This document shows, piece after piece, positions 35,011 through 47,151 of a stretch of 64,000 nt of DNA. Source of the DNA: Rhizomys pruinosus (lineage: Eukaryota > Chordata > Mammalia > Rodentia > Spalacidae); assembly GCA_009823505.1 (NCBI GenBank), contig VZQC01006319.1, forward strand, positions 1,120,128 to 1,184,127, written 5' to 3'. The translations under genes were made by a program, and so were the position numbers. The notes below the pieces were generated by a model, which had not been told where the DNA came from, ran no database searches, and worked only from the letters and a program-made list of their open reading frames with translations. Position 1 is the first letter of the stretch; each line of letters begins with the position of its first letter.

Positions 35011-35671
35011 CAACATCTCGGGACCCTAGAAATTTTCTGTCTGAAGCAGCCTGGAAGGAAACTCTGTCTCTCCCATGAAGTAGCAGCACCATACCAGGAT
35101 CACCTGTAGCCTGCAAATCTCGCTGAACAGAATTTAAATCTATATAAACCAACACCGGGCAAAGGTGAAAAAACGCCAGTGCAAGACAGTGGAGAACCTA
35201 AGGACAGAGAAAGGAGGTGGCAGAAGAAGAAGGCTCAGGAAGGGGCGCCAGGTGGGGGAGGCAGGAAAGCCAAGGGCAAACTAAATCAAGTCTACAGAGA
35301 GACAAATACTCGCCTGTTTTCTCTAGGCCTTCCGGTTAGGCGCAGGTCTCCACTAGCATCCTTGTGCCTGCAAAGCTCCCTCGCACCCCCAAATATGCTT
35401 TCAGAGAGGCTGCCAGTGTACCTCAAGCTCATGGATCTGAGTTTGATGGAGGTTCTGGGTAGAATTTATTCACTCAAACCCATTGTCGTAGTGTCATTTA
35501 TCTTTGACACATGGCCTTCGGGTACGCCATGTTAGTCTTCTACTTGCTGCGATGAGGAGCAGTTTCTCTTTCAAATAAATGTAGTTAGGCTTTTGTAAAT
35601 TATCTTGAAAGAGAACATAAGTAAATAATTACGGGCAGGGCATGGATGCAACATGAAGCACCTGTGGTTTT

Positions 35672-35826
35672 TTGCTTTTGCTTTTTGAGACAGTGTCTCG
35701 CTCTGTAGCCCAGGCTGTCCTCAAACTCGATCTTCAGTCTACGCTGATGTTGAACTCACAATGATAGTCCTGCTTCAGCCTTCCAAGGGAAGTCTGGGAT
35801 TATGGGTTTTGCCACCACCCCTGGTT
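35672..35826 (-). mobile_element. B1/proto-B1 SINE with internal duplication
   Basis: TTTTGAGACAGTGTCTCGCT, TAGCCCAGGCTGTCCTCAAA, a second TTGAACTCACAATGATAGTC, and CTGGGATTATGGGTTTTGCC. Confidence 0.75.
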
Positions 35827-36887
35827 CAACACTGTTTCTGATGGGGCATAAGGAATGTTTTGAACTGAGGAAAACTCTGCTAATCTGTGGGCTCCCAGAA
35901 TTACCATTTGAGTTGCTACCCACATCTTGCCTGACCCCTGCTGCCCTGAACTTCAGGATCCTGATCTGTAAAACAAGGATGAATGTCACTCATCCCAAGT
36001 TTGCTCAGGGACATAAACACAGATGAGCTCCCCAAACTTTAGGGACTTCTTCATAAGCTTAGTTTTTGAGTTTTCTAAAGTCTCTTTAGAAACACAGCCT
36101 GAACAGCATCGTGTTTACTGCTCCAAGCCACGCAGGCTGCAGGAAATTGCAAACCATAAACTCAATGTGCTTCTTATCGTTCCGTAAAACATCTCCTTCA
36201 ATCAGTATGACTTCGGATGTGTCATTGGGCACAGGGCCACACTCGGCTCCTCTTCAATGTTCCAATTTTAGTCTGTGTACTGAGAGAAACAGCAGAACTT
36301 TCAGTGTGCCCAGAAAAAAAAAGCCTGAAGAATTAACCTCCCTTACATCAATGTTCTCCCCTCGCTTCTGCAAAATGCGTTTCTAAGGAAATATATAAGA
36401 GTACCCTTTCTACCACGGAATGTTCTAGTGTACCCTACGGCATCAGAGTAAATAGAACAGGTCTCACTTAATGGAACAGGCCCTTTTACCACAAGGGATT
36501 TCAATAATAATAATCAAAGCGGATATGTCATCCATTCGAAAGCGATGCTTGCAGAAGCACACCACCAGGCAAAGCTAATTACCAGATTCCTTCTGTAGCC
36601 TGGGTCAATAACTGAAATGTTACCAGAATGATAATGAGGCTGGATATGGCTGGGTTTTAAACTCACAGAGAAGAAAATGTCCCCCTTAAAAGTACAAACA
36701 AGCTTCAATGATTATGTACGAATCCCAATATCCAACCCCCACATTGAAGAATGTGCATCTCAAAGCAGGAGGCTCTTTAGAGACCACACCAGGAGTGCCA
36801 GGAATGTGGCACTGGACAAAAGACCCTCAGCTGTCTCGCTGGGGCTGCTCAGCCTTTGTTCAGACAGATATGTGGAGTTTTCAGTTG

Positions 36888-36892
<5 letters not shown>

Positions 36893-36942
<50 letters not shown>
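36893..36942. repeat. (CT)n microsatellite
   Basis: About 48 bp of pure CT. Confidence 0.96.
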
Positions 36943-36949
36943 CTCCCGA

Positions 36950-37165
36950 GTGTGTGCAGGTGTGGCTATTTGTGTGTGTAGGAGCAGGTACACATGTACA
37001 CATGCCTGTGAAGGCCAGAAGTCAACCCTTGGTGTCCTTCTTAGGCACTATCTTGATTTCTGAGACAAGGTTTCTCAGTGGGACCTTGCTAAACTGGCTG
37101 ACCAGTGAGCTCTTATCTCTCCCTCCCCAGCAATGGGATCACAAGTGTACGGCACCTCACCCAGC
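36950..37165 (-). mobile_element. B4 SINE
   Basis: GGCCAGAAGTCAACCCTTGG, TTCTGAGACAAGGTTTCTCA, GGCTGACCAGTGAGCTCTTA, AATGGGATCACAAGTGTACG. Confidence 0.8.
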
Positions 37166-37177
37166 TTTGAAAAACAA

Positions 37178-37364
37178 TTATGCGTATATATGTACGTGTA
37201 CATGGGTGCAGGTGCCATGGAAGCCAGAGAGGGTATTGGAGTCCCCTGGATCTAGCGTTAAAGCAGTTTTAAACTGCCCAACATGGATGCTGGGAACCAA
37301 ATTTGGGTCTTCTGGAAGAGAGAGCAGTAAGTGCTCAACCACAGAGCCATCTCTCCTGGCCCAC
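37178..37364 (-). mobile_element. Old B2/B3-type SINE
   Basis: ACATGGGTGCAGGTGCCATG, ATGGATGCTGGGAACCAAAT, AACCACAGAGCCATCTCTCC. Confidence 0.7.
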
Positions 37365-38454
37365 ATCCAGAATTTTAATGTGGGTGCTGGAGATCAAGCT
37401 CGCCAGGCCCTTCAGTTGCTTTTGCTGATGGGAATGGCAATGCAGGAGAGTGCAATGGAGCATTGCACACGCTGCACCCAAAAAGCTTCTCTTCTTAATG
37501 GGACTCTGACTTGGGAAACAGTGAAAGGAACATTTTCAGGACAAGGTGTACAGGGGGTACTTCCCCTCCCCCGTGGGTTGGAAAGGACAGTCTTGGGTTA
37601 GCGGGCGCCAGCTGGCTCAAGTTGGCACTTACTGGAAAATTGACCCCCTTTCCCCAAGATGGTCAGAGAAGACTTAGGTGTTCCAGGAGAAAGGCTGGGC
37701 GCATCGCATATGCATGTAAATGACGTCTTGACTCCTGAGGCTCACCCTCTCCTGAACCAGGAAGGCCGCAACTCTATTATCTCCCCTAATCCCCATCACA
37801 ACAAACCAATCCATTAAGATGTCACAGCAGTTTTAGAGGCTTAGTGTTAAAACCAAATGGCCCACACCATACTGAAAAGCAGGGACACTTGAGATTGGCT
37901 CACAGTCCTGTCCTCTGTGGGAGGATTTGCTGTTTATCTTCAAAGTGGCCTGGGTGGGTGGATGGCCTGGGTGGGAGGATGCCCCCCCCCTTCATCTCAT
38001 CCTCCAACATATTGTCTGTGGATGTTTCTGCTTAAAGTTGTATACACAAATCATACCTCAAGGATGGATTTTTTTTTCAGGACTTTCAAAGATAATTTTT
38101 ATGATGGGTAGTTTTGATGTGTGTTGTGGGGTGGGCCTTGGAGGCTAGCTTTGTAAATTAACCTCTCACCCTTCAAAATTCAGGGCCTCCTGTAGTATGA
38201 AGACTGAGAAGGACAGATGTGACAGTCACAGGCCCACACTGGCTCCCTGAAACTCCCGAGTTTTCATCGGTAAAACCAGGTGACAGCTGGGGCTCCTCGA
38301 GATTGAAGATTGTGATTCTATGAAATCGAATTATGCTGGTCTGCCCACTGCCATCCACACTAGACATCTGCCTTCTGGATTCTTCCAGGACCGATGAAAC
38401 TTGAAAAGACAATAAGAAGCCAAACTTCTAGCCCTGTGCTTGGCCTTATGCAAT

Positions 38455-38705
38455 CTTATTTATTATTTATTTACTAGAGGCAGGGTCTCACATAGCCCAG
38501 GCTGACCTCAAACTGCCTTTGCGGCTTAAGAAGACCTTGAACGCCCGATCCTTCTGCCTCATCCCCTCCCCTCAGAGCTGGGGTTACAACCATGTGCCAC
38601 CATGTCTGGTTTGACTTGTCTTTTTACTGTTGTGCTGGGAATCCAACCCAGGGTCTTCTACATGCTTGTCAGAGGCTCTTGTACTGAGCTAACCCCAAGT
38701 CCTCC
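38455..38705 (-). mobile_element. ID-B1 dimeric SINE
   Basis: B1-like half (GCAGGGTCTCACATAGCCCA, GGGGTTACAACCATGTGCCA) followed by an ID-like half (TGCTGGGAATCCAACCCAGG). Confidence 0.75.
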
Positions 38706-39534
38706 TTTGATCTTGAAGGTTTGGGAAGTAGATTCTGATTATACCTTCACCTGAAGCTGATAGTGAAGAGATTATTTTGCTCTGGGTTTTGCTTTGTGGA
38801 CCCTGAAGACCTTCCACAGCATTGGGCACCTGGGTACAGCTGGACTGTTCTGGGGACCAGGGAACTGAACTGATCCACTAATGGGGGGGGGGGAGGCGGG
38901 GGCGGAAGAGACTAAAATCTCACAAAAGTAAAAAAGAATTAACAGTTATGACACTTTGTCCTGAAAAACAGTGCAAGCAAAAGTTTGGGGGAAAGATAAG
39001 GCCGTGAGCCTGCAAAGGAAGGTGAAAGAAAAGTGAAGCCGCAGTGGAGGCCAGAAAGGCAGAACCGGAGCTAACTGCGAGTGTCAATAAAAGTGAATCG
39101 GGTGTTGGTGAGGATAGAGGCCCTTTTGACACAACTCTGGTGTGCCTGAGGGGCTGTCCCTCCATTTCTATTGACTTCTGGCAGCAAGTCCCTCCAGCAG
39201 GATATTGTTTCCCTCCAAGACACATTACAAGACTTCATTAGTTTTTCCAGGTGAGAATTTGAGTCGGGACCTCTGAGCCACTCTCCCTAGTCTTCCTTGT
39301 GGGGTTTCTTCTGTTCGTTTATCACCAGCCTGATTCCCCCAAAGAGTGTGAATGGAGCAGACTCCCCACAGTCACTTGGGCCAACTCCACCACCTTCAAC
39401 ATTCTGACCGATTTTCACTTAATGATCGATTCTCAGCTATCCCCTCACACACAGGGAATATGTCAAGACCCACCGAGGGTGCTGGGGACCAAGGACAGTA
39501 CCAAGCCTCATGTAGACTCCATGTTTACCTGGAT

Positions 39535-39570
39535 ACACACACACACACTCACACACACACACACTCACAA
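39535..39570. repeat. (CA)n microsatellite
   Basis: CA run with CTCA interruptions. Confidence 0.9.
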
Positions 39571-39777
39571 TAGCATTTAACTTATAAATGAGGTCTAAGA
39601 AGAGATTAACAGTAACTGGAAATAAAATAGAACATTTATGGCAAGATATTGCCATAAAAGTGACATGAGAACTTATGAACCGTTTATTTCTAGAAGCTTC
39701 TTTAATCCTTTCAGACCACCGTGGATGATGGGTAACTGAAACAGGAAAGTACTGTGAGAATTAGCCTGAAGGGTGTA

Positions 39778-40216
39778 CAGCAGGGGGAGGAGGCTACTGG
39801 GGAGGGAGGGAGAGGAGGAGAAGAGGGGGACAGGTGTAGAGGGGCATGGAGAGAAAAGGGGGGGAAGAGAGGAATGGAGGGAGGAACTGAGGCAGAGGGA
39901 AAGAAAGACAAAGAGAAGAGAGACTGACTAAGGAGGGAGAGGGAGGTAGAGAAGCAGGGAGAAAAGGCAAAGGAACAGAAAGACAGCGGGAAGGAGGGAG
40001 AGAGGGAGGACTAGGAGGGAGGACAAAGGGAGGGAGGGAGGGAGGGAGGGGGGAAGCAGAGAGGGAAGGGGAGAGAAAGAGGTTAGGAAAGAGACAAGGA
40101 GGTAGAGAGAGATGGTGTGGAGAAGAAGGGAAGAGAACAAGGAAGGGAGGAACGGAGAGACATCGGGTAGAGGGAGGGCAGAGGGAGGGAGAAAGGAAGG
40201 AAAGGAAAGAGGGAGG
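39778..40216. repeat. GA-rich (GGGA/AGGGAGG)n tract
   Basis: About 440 bp, overwhelmingly purine on the plus strand, with GGGAGGGAGG words densest at 40015-40055. Frames within it are artefacts. Confidence 0.93.
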
Positions 40217-40411
40217 GGCCTAAATTTGCCAGCAGATTGTTTACTGGGGGGAGCCAGCCTGTCTCATGGCTGGGCACCTGTGTAGACAAACTGCATTGCA
40301 AGGCGCAGACTTGCCTTCTTCAATACATAATCTGGTATTTAAAGACCAGTCCTGTTAATGAGGCAGCTCAAGGCTGTGAGACTAAATCCACATAACTGCC
40401 TCCAGTGACTG

Positions 40412-40870
40412 GGTCACACACACAGACACACACATACATACACATGCATACACACACACACATAGACACATGACACATGTATTAACATTCACACACATAC
40501 ATATGTACATGCATGAACATGGACACACACGGACACACATCACATATACATACACACAGGTATACCCATACACGCATGCACACATACAGACACAGCACAC
40601 ACATGTATATACTCATAAGCACATGCACATATACACATATGCATGCACTCAAATATATACACATACACATATGTACATACACTCAAACACAGCCACATAC
40701 ATGCATGCAAACATACACACATATACACACATACAGTTACATGAATGCATATATGCACACATCAGCATGTGTATACACACATGTATACACATACACAGGC
40801 ATATACCAGCACACATACCTACACTTACACATACACATGCACACATATGCACACGCATGTACACACAGAG
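40412..40870. repeat. Degenerate CA-rich (ACACAT/CATACA) tract
   Basis: About 460 bp of CACACA/CATACACA words. It gives His/Thr-rich plus frames and Cys/Val/Met-rich minus frames that are not genes. Confidence 0.93.
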
Positions 40871-41559
40871 AGCTCATGCATACTGCACTGGTCCTAGTGG
40901 TGGGAGATGTGGAAGGACACTCATGAAATAGACACAGTAGTGATTACGCTTAGTCTAGGATGTCAAGAAGTTCACCCTCTTGGTATCTACATGGAAAGTT
41001 CTAGCCTCTTTCTGCCTTCTTGAAAAGGGCCAGGACAGACTATTGGATTTAGTTTTAAGGGGAGAAAGACTCCATTGTCAGGACTCTCTCGCAACCTCTA
41101 TTGATGTGGAATCTTATACTTGGGTCTCTACCCATAACTCGAGGCTTCTGTTTGCGGTTGACTTCAACACCAGCCATCTGTTAATTCGAACGATTAGTTC
41201 AGAGCTATGGGAATGGCTTAGAGGAAAGAGAAAAGTTAACAGCTTTTTAAAAATATTTTTTAAAAACATCCTTTCTGTGTCATCTTAAGTTATTGACAGG
41301 AAGAGTCTCCAAAAAATAAAGACCAAAATATCATATGTAATCATTCTTGGACATGGATATTCCTAACAGCATTTGAAAAGGTCTAATTCTTGGAAGCCTA
41401 ATAGGTTCTCCAACCTTAGAGTCAACAATCCTGACCCCAAAAAGTAATACTCAATTTTGTTGTTGAATGGCATCAAATATCCCCAGTGATAGCCCATCAG
41501 GTCACTCTAAACAAAACATCCCATCATCGCTTTGCCATGGGACACAGGTCCTCACCCCA

Positions 41560-42000
41560 GGACAGACACAGTCACCAGTCCACACACAGCCACCAGTCCA
41601 CACACAGCCACAGGCACACACAGCCACAGGCACATACACAGTCACAGGTACACATATACAATCACTAGTGCACACTGTCACAGACACAGTCACCAGTCCA
41701 CACGCAGTCCCAGGCACACACAGCCACAGGCACATACACAGTCACAGGCACACATATACAATCACTGGTGCACACTGTCACAGACACAGCCATCAGTCCA
41801 CATGCAGTCCCAGGCACACACAGCCACAGGCACATACACAGTCACAGGTCCACATATACAATCACTGGTGCACACTGTCACAGACACAGTCACCAGTCCA
41901 CACGCAGTCCCAGGCACACACAGCCACAGGCACATACACAGTCACAGGTCCACATATACAATCACTGGTGCACACTGTCACAGACACAGCCATCAGTCCC
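41560..42000. repeat. 100-bp minisatellite with 200-bp higher-order period
   Basis: Units start at 41685, 41785, 41885 and 41985 (exact 100-bp spacing), with an irregular ~117-bp first unit from about 41568 carrying an extra CCACCAGTCCACACACAG-like 18-mer. Alternating units carry CAGTCACCAGTCCACACG or CAGCCATCAGTCCACATG, so the repeat is dimeric. Confidence 0.95.
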
Positions 42001-42296
42001 TCACTGGGAACTTGCTCAGATGTCTCCCTCCAGGACCTGCCAGGTCAAAGGACAGTCAGCTCAGCCATCTGTCCATGGCAGACCACCAAGGCCCAGCCTT
42101 GCTTCCTCTGAAATTAGAGTGCTTCATCTTCAAACGCCTGAGAGCCTGTCGCTCTACTGTGAAGGTGATATCGGCGAGCGCTGGTAATCAAATCCCTCGC
42201 CCCTTTGGTTCCCAGGCAGTATGTATTTTGATGTGTTCTCCCACCCTGTGACTCGGGTGTCCATCATGATTCGTCAACCCCAGCTTTCTGGGCTGC

Positions 42297-42345
42297 CCTA
42301 CCACCCTTCCTGAGGCCTTCTCTGACACTTCAATAAAGATAGAGT
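42297..42345. mobile_element. Possible L2 fragment
   Basis: CTGAGGCCTTCTCTGACACT resembles the L2 'gaagccttccctgac' segment. Very short. Confidence 0.3.
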
Positions 42346-42924
42346 GATTAATACTCCCTGGCTAATGCACAGTCCTCATCCCGCAAGCTCACACCTGCCC
42401 TGCAGTGACTGTGCCCCCAGTTCTTCCTAATTGCTGGGGCAGAAGGCCTTTGAAAATGGGCACCAGGGACCTAGTCCTCTGGCTCAACTTGCTGCTCAAA
42501 TAACAGACATGAAAGCTCAGACATCTGCCAGCCCTGTAGGCTGTTCAGGCACTATTTCCTATGTGGGGTGGGAGCAGGGAGCTGGGTTCCTCTGGGAAAA
42601 TTCACTCAGCTCTCTGGGTTCTGCTTGTTTGAATCTGGTCATTCCCAAGTACCCTGCTTTGCCTTTTTGTGATTGTGACACCATCGAAGGTTGACACTGA
42701 GACCTGGAGTGCACAGAGTGAGTTACCCCAAGTGGAGGTCTCTGGGGCCCCTCAGCACACCCTACTGGGTGGGTACAGAACCTTCCTTGAGGACAAGAGA
42801 AGCTGCAGATGAAAGGGTCAGGGAGGGTCAGAGGCTTTCTGGGGCCTTTCTGCTAACCGTAAGAGCAAGCCAGGAGCACTCCCCAAGAACAGAGGCAGTG
42901 CTTAGCTTGCCAGGCTTCCTTTTC

Positions 42925-43205
42925 TTTTTTCTTTTTTTTTTTTTTTAACATTTTTTAAATTTTTTTATTAATTTTATTTATTTCTGTATGTGTATGAATG
43001 TACTGTCTGCATGCAAGTTTGTGCACCTGTGTCGTGCAATGCCGCGGAGGTCAGAAGAGGGTGTCGGGTTCCCCTGGAACTGGAGTTCTCCTGGAATTGG
43101 AGTTTCAGACGGTTCTCGGCCGCCATGTGGGTGCTGGGGATCGAACCCGGGTCCTCTGTAAGAGTGGTCGGCGCTCTTAACCACTAGGCCATCTCTCCAG
43201 CCCAA
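42925..43205 (-). mobile_element. B2 SINE, young CpG-rich subfamily, with TSD
   Basis: Reverse full-length copy with long T-rich tail, CGTGCAATGCCGCGGAGGTC, both halves of the 17-bp duplication, GGGATCGAACCC (box B) and CCACTAGGCCATCTC. Flanking repeats at 42910-42924 and 43206-43220 differ at one base. Confidence 0.95.
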
Positions 43206-43477
43206 CCAGGCGTCCTTTTCATGAGCTCACACAGTCCCCTGCCTAGGGCCAGAGGTAAAGCTAGACAGATGCGGGGAATGTGGGGCTATGCTTCTCCACA
43301 GTCCACAGCTACACCCAGAAGCCCTGCCTGTGTCCTGGGCAGCCAGGCCCACCGCCTTCTCCTTATAGGGGAACTCAGTGGGTCCAGTCTCCACTGAGAT
43401 TGACACTACTTGCAGTCCCTGAGATTCCTGCTTCCTGAGGTGTCACATGGGCTGCTGTGTGGGGTGCAGTGGGGGGG

Positions 43478-43757
43478 ATTGTGTGTGTGTGCGTGTGTGA
43501 CCAGATTCAACAATGAATCTCATCCATAATCACTTGCCTCTTTGTTTTTTTTGATACATGATCCCTTACTGACTGTTGATTTGGCTAGGCTGGGCTGACC
43601 AGCAAGCTCCCGGGCCCCTCCTAGCTACCTCTTCTCAGCAATGGGAGAAGAGATACACGCTACCGTGCCAGGCTACCTGTGTGGCTCTGGGGCTGAACTC
43701 AGGTCTACGTCCTTGAACAGTAAACATTTCAGCCAGTGAACTATCTTCCCAGCCCTA
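43478..43757 (-). mobile_element. B4 SINE
   Basis: TG run, GGCTGGGCTGACCAGCAAGC, TACACGCTACCGTGCCAGGC, GGGGCTGAACTCAGGTCTAC, AACTATCTTCCCAGCCC. Confidence 0.78.
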
Positions 43758-44020
43758 TGATTCTGTATCTATGGCTTAGGCAGATAATGGAAATTTCAGC
43801 CAAATCTGTTTACTGTCCCAGGTATGTGCCTGTCTGTACATCCATGTCCACATGCATTGCAGTCTTCATTCACTCAGAACCACATTTTACAATCACTTCT
43901 GTGGGACTGCATGCTGGCACATTACAAGGGAGGCAGAATATGGTCGCTAAGCCCTAACCCTTGGGGTATGTTAGAGACCCTGATAAAAGAGTCTGCAGAA
44001 CTCATTAATTCAAGGTTCTT

Positions 44021-44175
44021 TTTTTTTGGTCTTTTGGAGACAGGGTCTCCCCGTAGCCCCAGCTGTCCTGGAACTTGCTAGGTAGACCGGGCTGCCCTTG
44101 AACTCACAAAGATCTGCCTGCCTCTGCCTCTCAAGTGGATTAAAGGATTAAAGGCATGCGCCACCATGCCCCGGC
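44021..44175 (-). mobile_element. B1 SINE with TSD
   Basis: GAGACAGGGTCTCCCCGTAG, GTAGACCGGGCTGCCCTTGA, then a small duplicated GATTAAAG before GCATGCGCCACCATG. Target-site duplication TAATTCAAGGTTCTT at 44006-44020 and 44176-44190. Confidence 0.94.
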
Positions 44176-44274
44176 TAATTCAAGGTTCTTAAGAGAAGAT
44201 GGCCCTAGGTTTAGTGGGAGCCCTAAATCCAGTGGCAGATGCCTTTGTAAAAAAAAAAAAAAAAAGGCAGAGGG

Positions 44275-44486
44275 GGCTTGGAAAAATGGCTCAATTAAGA
44301 GCACTGACTGCTCTTGCAGAGGACCCAGTTCAATTCCCAGCACCCACAAGGTAGCTAAGAAGTGTCTGTAACTCCAGTTCCAGGGGATCTGATGACTTCT
44401 TTTAACCTCTGAGGCATCACTGGACACGGGTGCACTCACATACATGCAGGCAATATACTCATACATATAAGATTAAAAAAAAAAAG
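44275..44486 (+). mobile_element. B2 SINE with TSD
   Basis: GGCTTGGAAAAATGGCTCAA head, GAGCACTGACTGCTCTTGCA, CACGGGTGCACTCACATACA, poly-A. Target-site duplication AAGGCAGAGGG at 44264-44274 and 44487-44497. Confidence 0.9.
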
Positions 44487-44499
44487 AAGGCAGAGGGAA

Positions 44500-46990
44500 A
44501 TTCCATGCATGGTGACACAGAAACAAGAGAGAAGTGAAGAGGGAGCTGGGGGTTGGAATGACCAGGCCTCCGGAGTTACAAGGAGGATGGGAGCTCTGAA
44601 TCTTTGGGGAGCACGAGGCTCCAGGTACTTGGGAAACTGTGACAGAGTAAAGCCATTGCTTGTAATGATGCTTATGACATTCCTGGAAACTGACACAAGC
44701 TTCCTTCCTCCAGTAGAGGTGCCAGATGACAGACAGCACAGCCTTCCCTGGGCCCGCCCACAGGTCAGCTCCTGTGTGTCACCACCCTTCCCACATTCCT
44801 CCCTCATGCCCAGTGCCCTCCATGTGCCCAACCTCCAGCCAAAAATCCACATTGTCTTTTCCAGAAAACCCTTGGTCTCCAAAGAAAATCTCCCCAAACT
44901 CACGAGTGTCCTTGCTTCCCCCTGATCGGCAGGAGCACTCATCACCATGTCTCGCTCGGCACACTGCGCATGCCAGTGTCATAAGCTGTATGCTGATTTG
45001 CAATCGGTGTCATTGGCTGCTTCAGAGGCTGCGAAGCAGGACTGAACCCACAAGCTACCTCAGCCTCATTCTGAGCCCTTGGGTCTGTAGGTCGGAGCAC
45101 CAGGGTCCTAACATCATGGTCAGAAGTTTCTGTGGGGAAGTTAACACGTTGCCCACACCATTCCAGAACAGTGTGGTTCTGTCAACAATGGATACAAAGC
45201 CAGTCAACCTGTCTCCCCCTGTCATTGTTCTCTGGAGCAAAGATATTTTTATGTCTCTCCCACAGGGCACAGCCCAGAGCCCAGAGCTATGACCAGGCTG
45301 GTATGAGTTCCCAGGGGGATTTGGATTCACCATTCTTAAGTTGTTGGGAAGGCAACTGGAGAGAGACCTCTATTCTTTGGGACAAATGGCAGAGTTTGGG
45401 CTGGCTCCCTTTCTTCCAGCAGTGACTGCCAGTACCCACCTGCCCCTAGACAGCCATGCCCATCAGCTCTCTGGAAATGCTCCGGGAGGAATTCCATACA
45501 GACTATACTGGAATTCCATGTCCACACAAAGAAAGATTCAAGAACTGAACTATATGGGGGCAGTAGTGGGCACAGGGCCCATGAGAACATAGAATGAAGA
45601 GCTAGCCAGAAAGAGCCATGGTTCCCAGTATCTAAGACATGTCCTGCCCTTCAGAGACCTAGGTTCCCAATGGTGAGCTTCAGGTTGAGAAAAAGCTCTC
45701 AAGGAATGGGAAGGAGCCTGCCCCAAGAGTCTGGAAAGCACAGAGATGCTCTCAATCACTGTCACCAACAGGGCCATTGACAAAGCACAGTTGCACAGTA
45801 TCCTCTGCTGCTGTGGATGGAAGACCTCTCTGTCCTGTTGACCAGACAGTGTTCAGCTCTGAGATGCCCTCACAGAAGGTGCCACCAAGCACAGTGGCCA
45901 GTCCTACTACAGAAGGAACACTGGAATGGCCGAGGACAGGAACCATTGGAAGCGGAGACAGCAGTGCTGAGCTCCAGGAAGCATTACTGCTTATCCCCAA
46001 CCCTCTACATCCCAGCCTCTCTTCCCAATGGATAAGATCCTTGAAAGTCCTTAACAGAAAGGATCTTTGGCCTTCCACAACTCACTACCATCCAACTGTG
46101 AGAGCGAACACCTATGTTGATTTGATTTTTGAATAACAAAACATTAGGCCTTGCCTTCCTCTACCTTAGGTGGGGGGAGCACATGCCATTTGCATGCAGG
46201 GGGTGTGGAGCTACACAGAGATGGAGGAGGAGATGCCTTGGGCCTCAGACAGAGCCCAGGGTCAGCTCTTGAGCCAAGCAGACAACAATCAGCCACAAAG
46301 GGATGGATGATAAGAGGACCCACGGCCTCTGGCAGAGGGTCTCCATTCTTCCCTGTCAACCCTCTTCAAGCAAGGCCAAGCTGGGCTCATTACTACTCAG
46401 TGAAATAGATGGGATGCAGAGGCCCAGAGAAGTTCATTGACTTATCCTGGTTGCTCAGCAATACTAGCTTAGAATAGGTCTTTTCCAGGACACAGCCTCT
46501 GTGGGTTTACGCTTCACTTCTCTGGGCATAGTCCTCACAGCTACCCAGATAAACCTTAGACCTGTGGCTCTTGCAGAACCACCAGATGTCTGTCTGCTGT
46601 CCAACCACTCCAACACTTCTACAGACCACACCCTGGAGGCTCGCAATGGTGCTATGCAGAGAACCGAGCCACTTCTTTTCCAGAAATGGGGAGGTGGCGG
46701 CACAGCAGAACCGGTGCATGTATTCCCAGGTCCTGGTAGGATCTCTCCCTGCTCCAGGGCCTGGCTCTTGTGGCCAGTGCCTGTGATATGTTTGTACTGC
46801 CCAGCACTGTCTGCTTGACATTTCATCTCATGCCCTCTCCAAATATTCAGGGATGAATGTCTCATGGATGGAAACCTCATGATGACCTGACTGCTCTGAA
46901 TCTGACCTGGCACCTGCCCATCCTTTATCCCAAGACAATGTCATACCTGCTGCCCTCGCTTGCCCAGTTTGGATTCACCTACAAGGAAAG
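44500..46990. other. Unique block without interspersed repeats
   Basis: About 2.5 kb flanking the 155-bp exon on its downstream side without a recognisable SINE, LINE or microsatellite. Several mid-length frames exist on both strands (for example 45777-46136 plus, 44726-45292 plus, 46464-46913 minus). None matches a family I know or is tied to splice sites that join Znf831 in phase. Possibly constrained non-coding sequence. Confidence 0.4.
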
Positions 46991-46996
46991 TATTAC

Positions 46997-47151
46997 CTGC
47001 CACTTCTGATGAAGCCTTCCCGAGGGTCCCTGGTGGCTCTGACCCCTCAAGTCGGTGAGGGAGACAGCTTCTTCTTGGCATCCACGGTGGCTTGTACAGT
47101 CGTCGTCTGGCTCTCAGCTGAGCACGGCTCTGCCAGAAACTCCCTTCACAC
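46997..47151 (-). CDS. Znf831: Znf831 internal coding exon (155 bp, basic segment)
   Basis: The acceptor is TACTTTGCCCCACAG before base 47151 and the donor is GTGGCAG|GTAATA after 46997. The first base completes the Arg codon begun in the 60.3-kb exon (AG|G). The exon then reads 51 codons, CEGSFWQSRAQLRARRR then PPWMPRRSCLPHRLEG then GKASSEVA, and ends with one base of a Gly codon. The FxQSxxQLRA..., W-RR and SSE-AG spacing matches recalled human ZNF831. It is rich in Arg and continues the basic stretch of the previous exon. A second donor 50 bp further on (after 46947) could extend it. Confidence 0.85.

Larger units (their letters stand above)
1..46996 (-). other. Znf831: Znf831 downstream intron (presumed)
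   Basis: No further exon with recognisable Znf831 C-terminal sequence was found left of 46997. A C-terminal exon would be expected to show a sizeable minus-strand frame here. The region is therefore presumed intronic, with the final exon beyond the left edge. Repeats within it are listed separately. Unique stretches (for example 23220-25200, 35830-36890, 44500-46990) show no supported gene. Confidence 0.5.

Noticed and set aside
40470..42251. His/Thr/Ser-rich frames of 100-239 codons
   Set aside because: Generated by the CA-rich tract and the 100-bp minisatellite, which stays open in several frames.
1..46996. EDN3 exons or the Znf831 terminal exon
   Set aside because: I looked for the endothelin-3 Cys-rich segment and the acidic Znf831 C-terminus on the minus strand and saw neither. 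They are presumably beyond the left edge.
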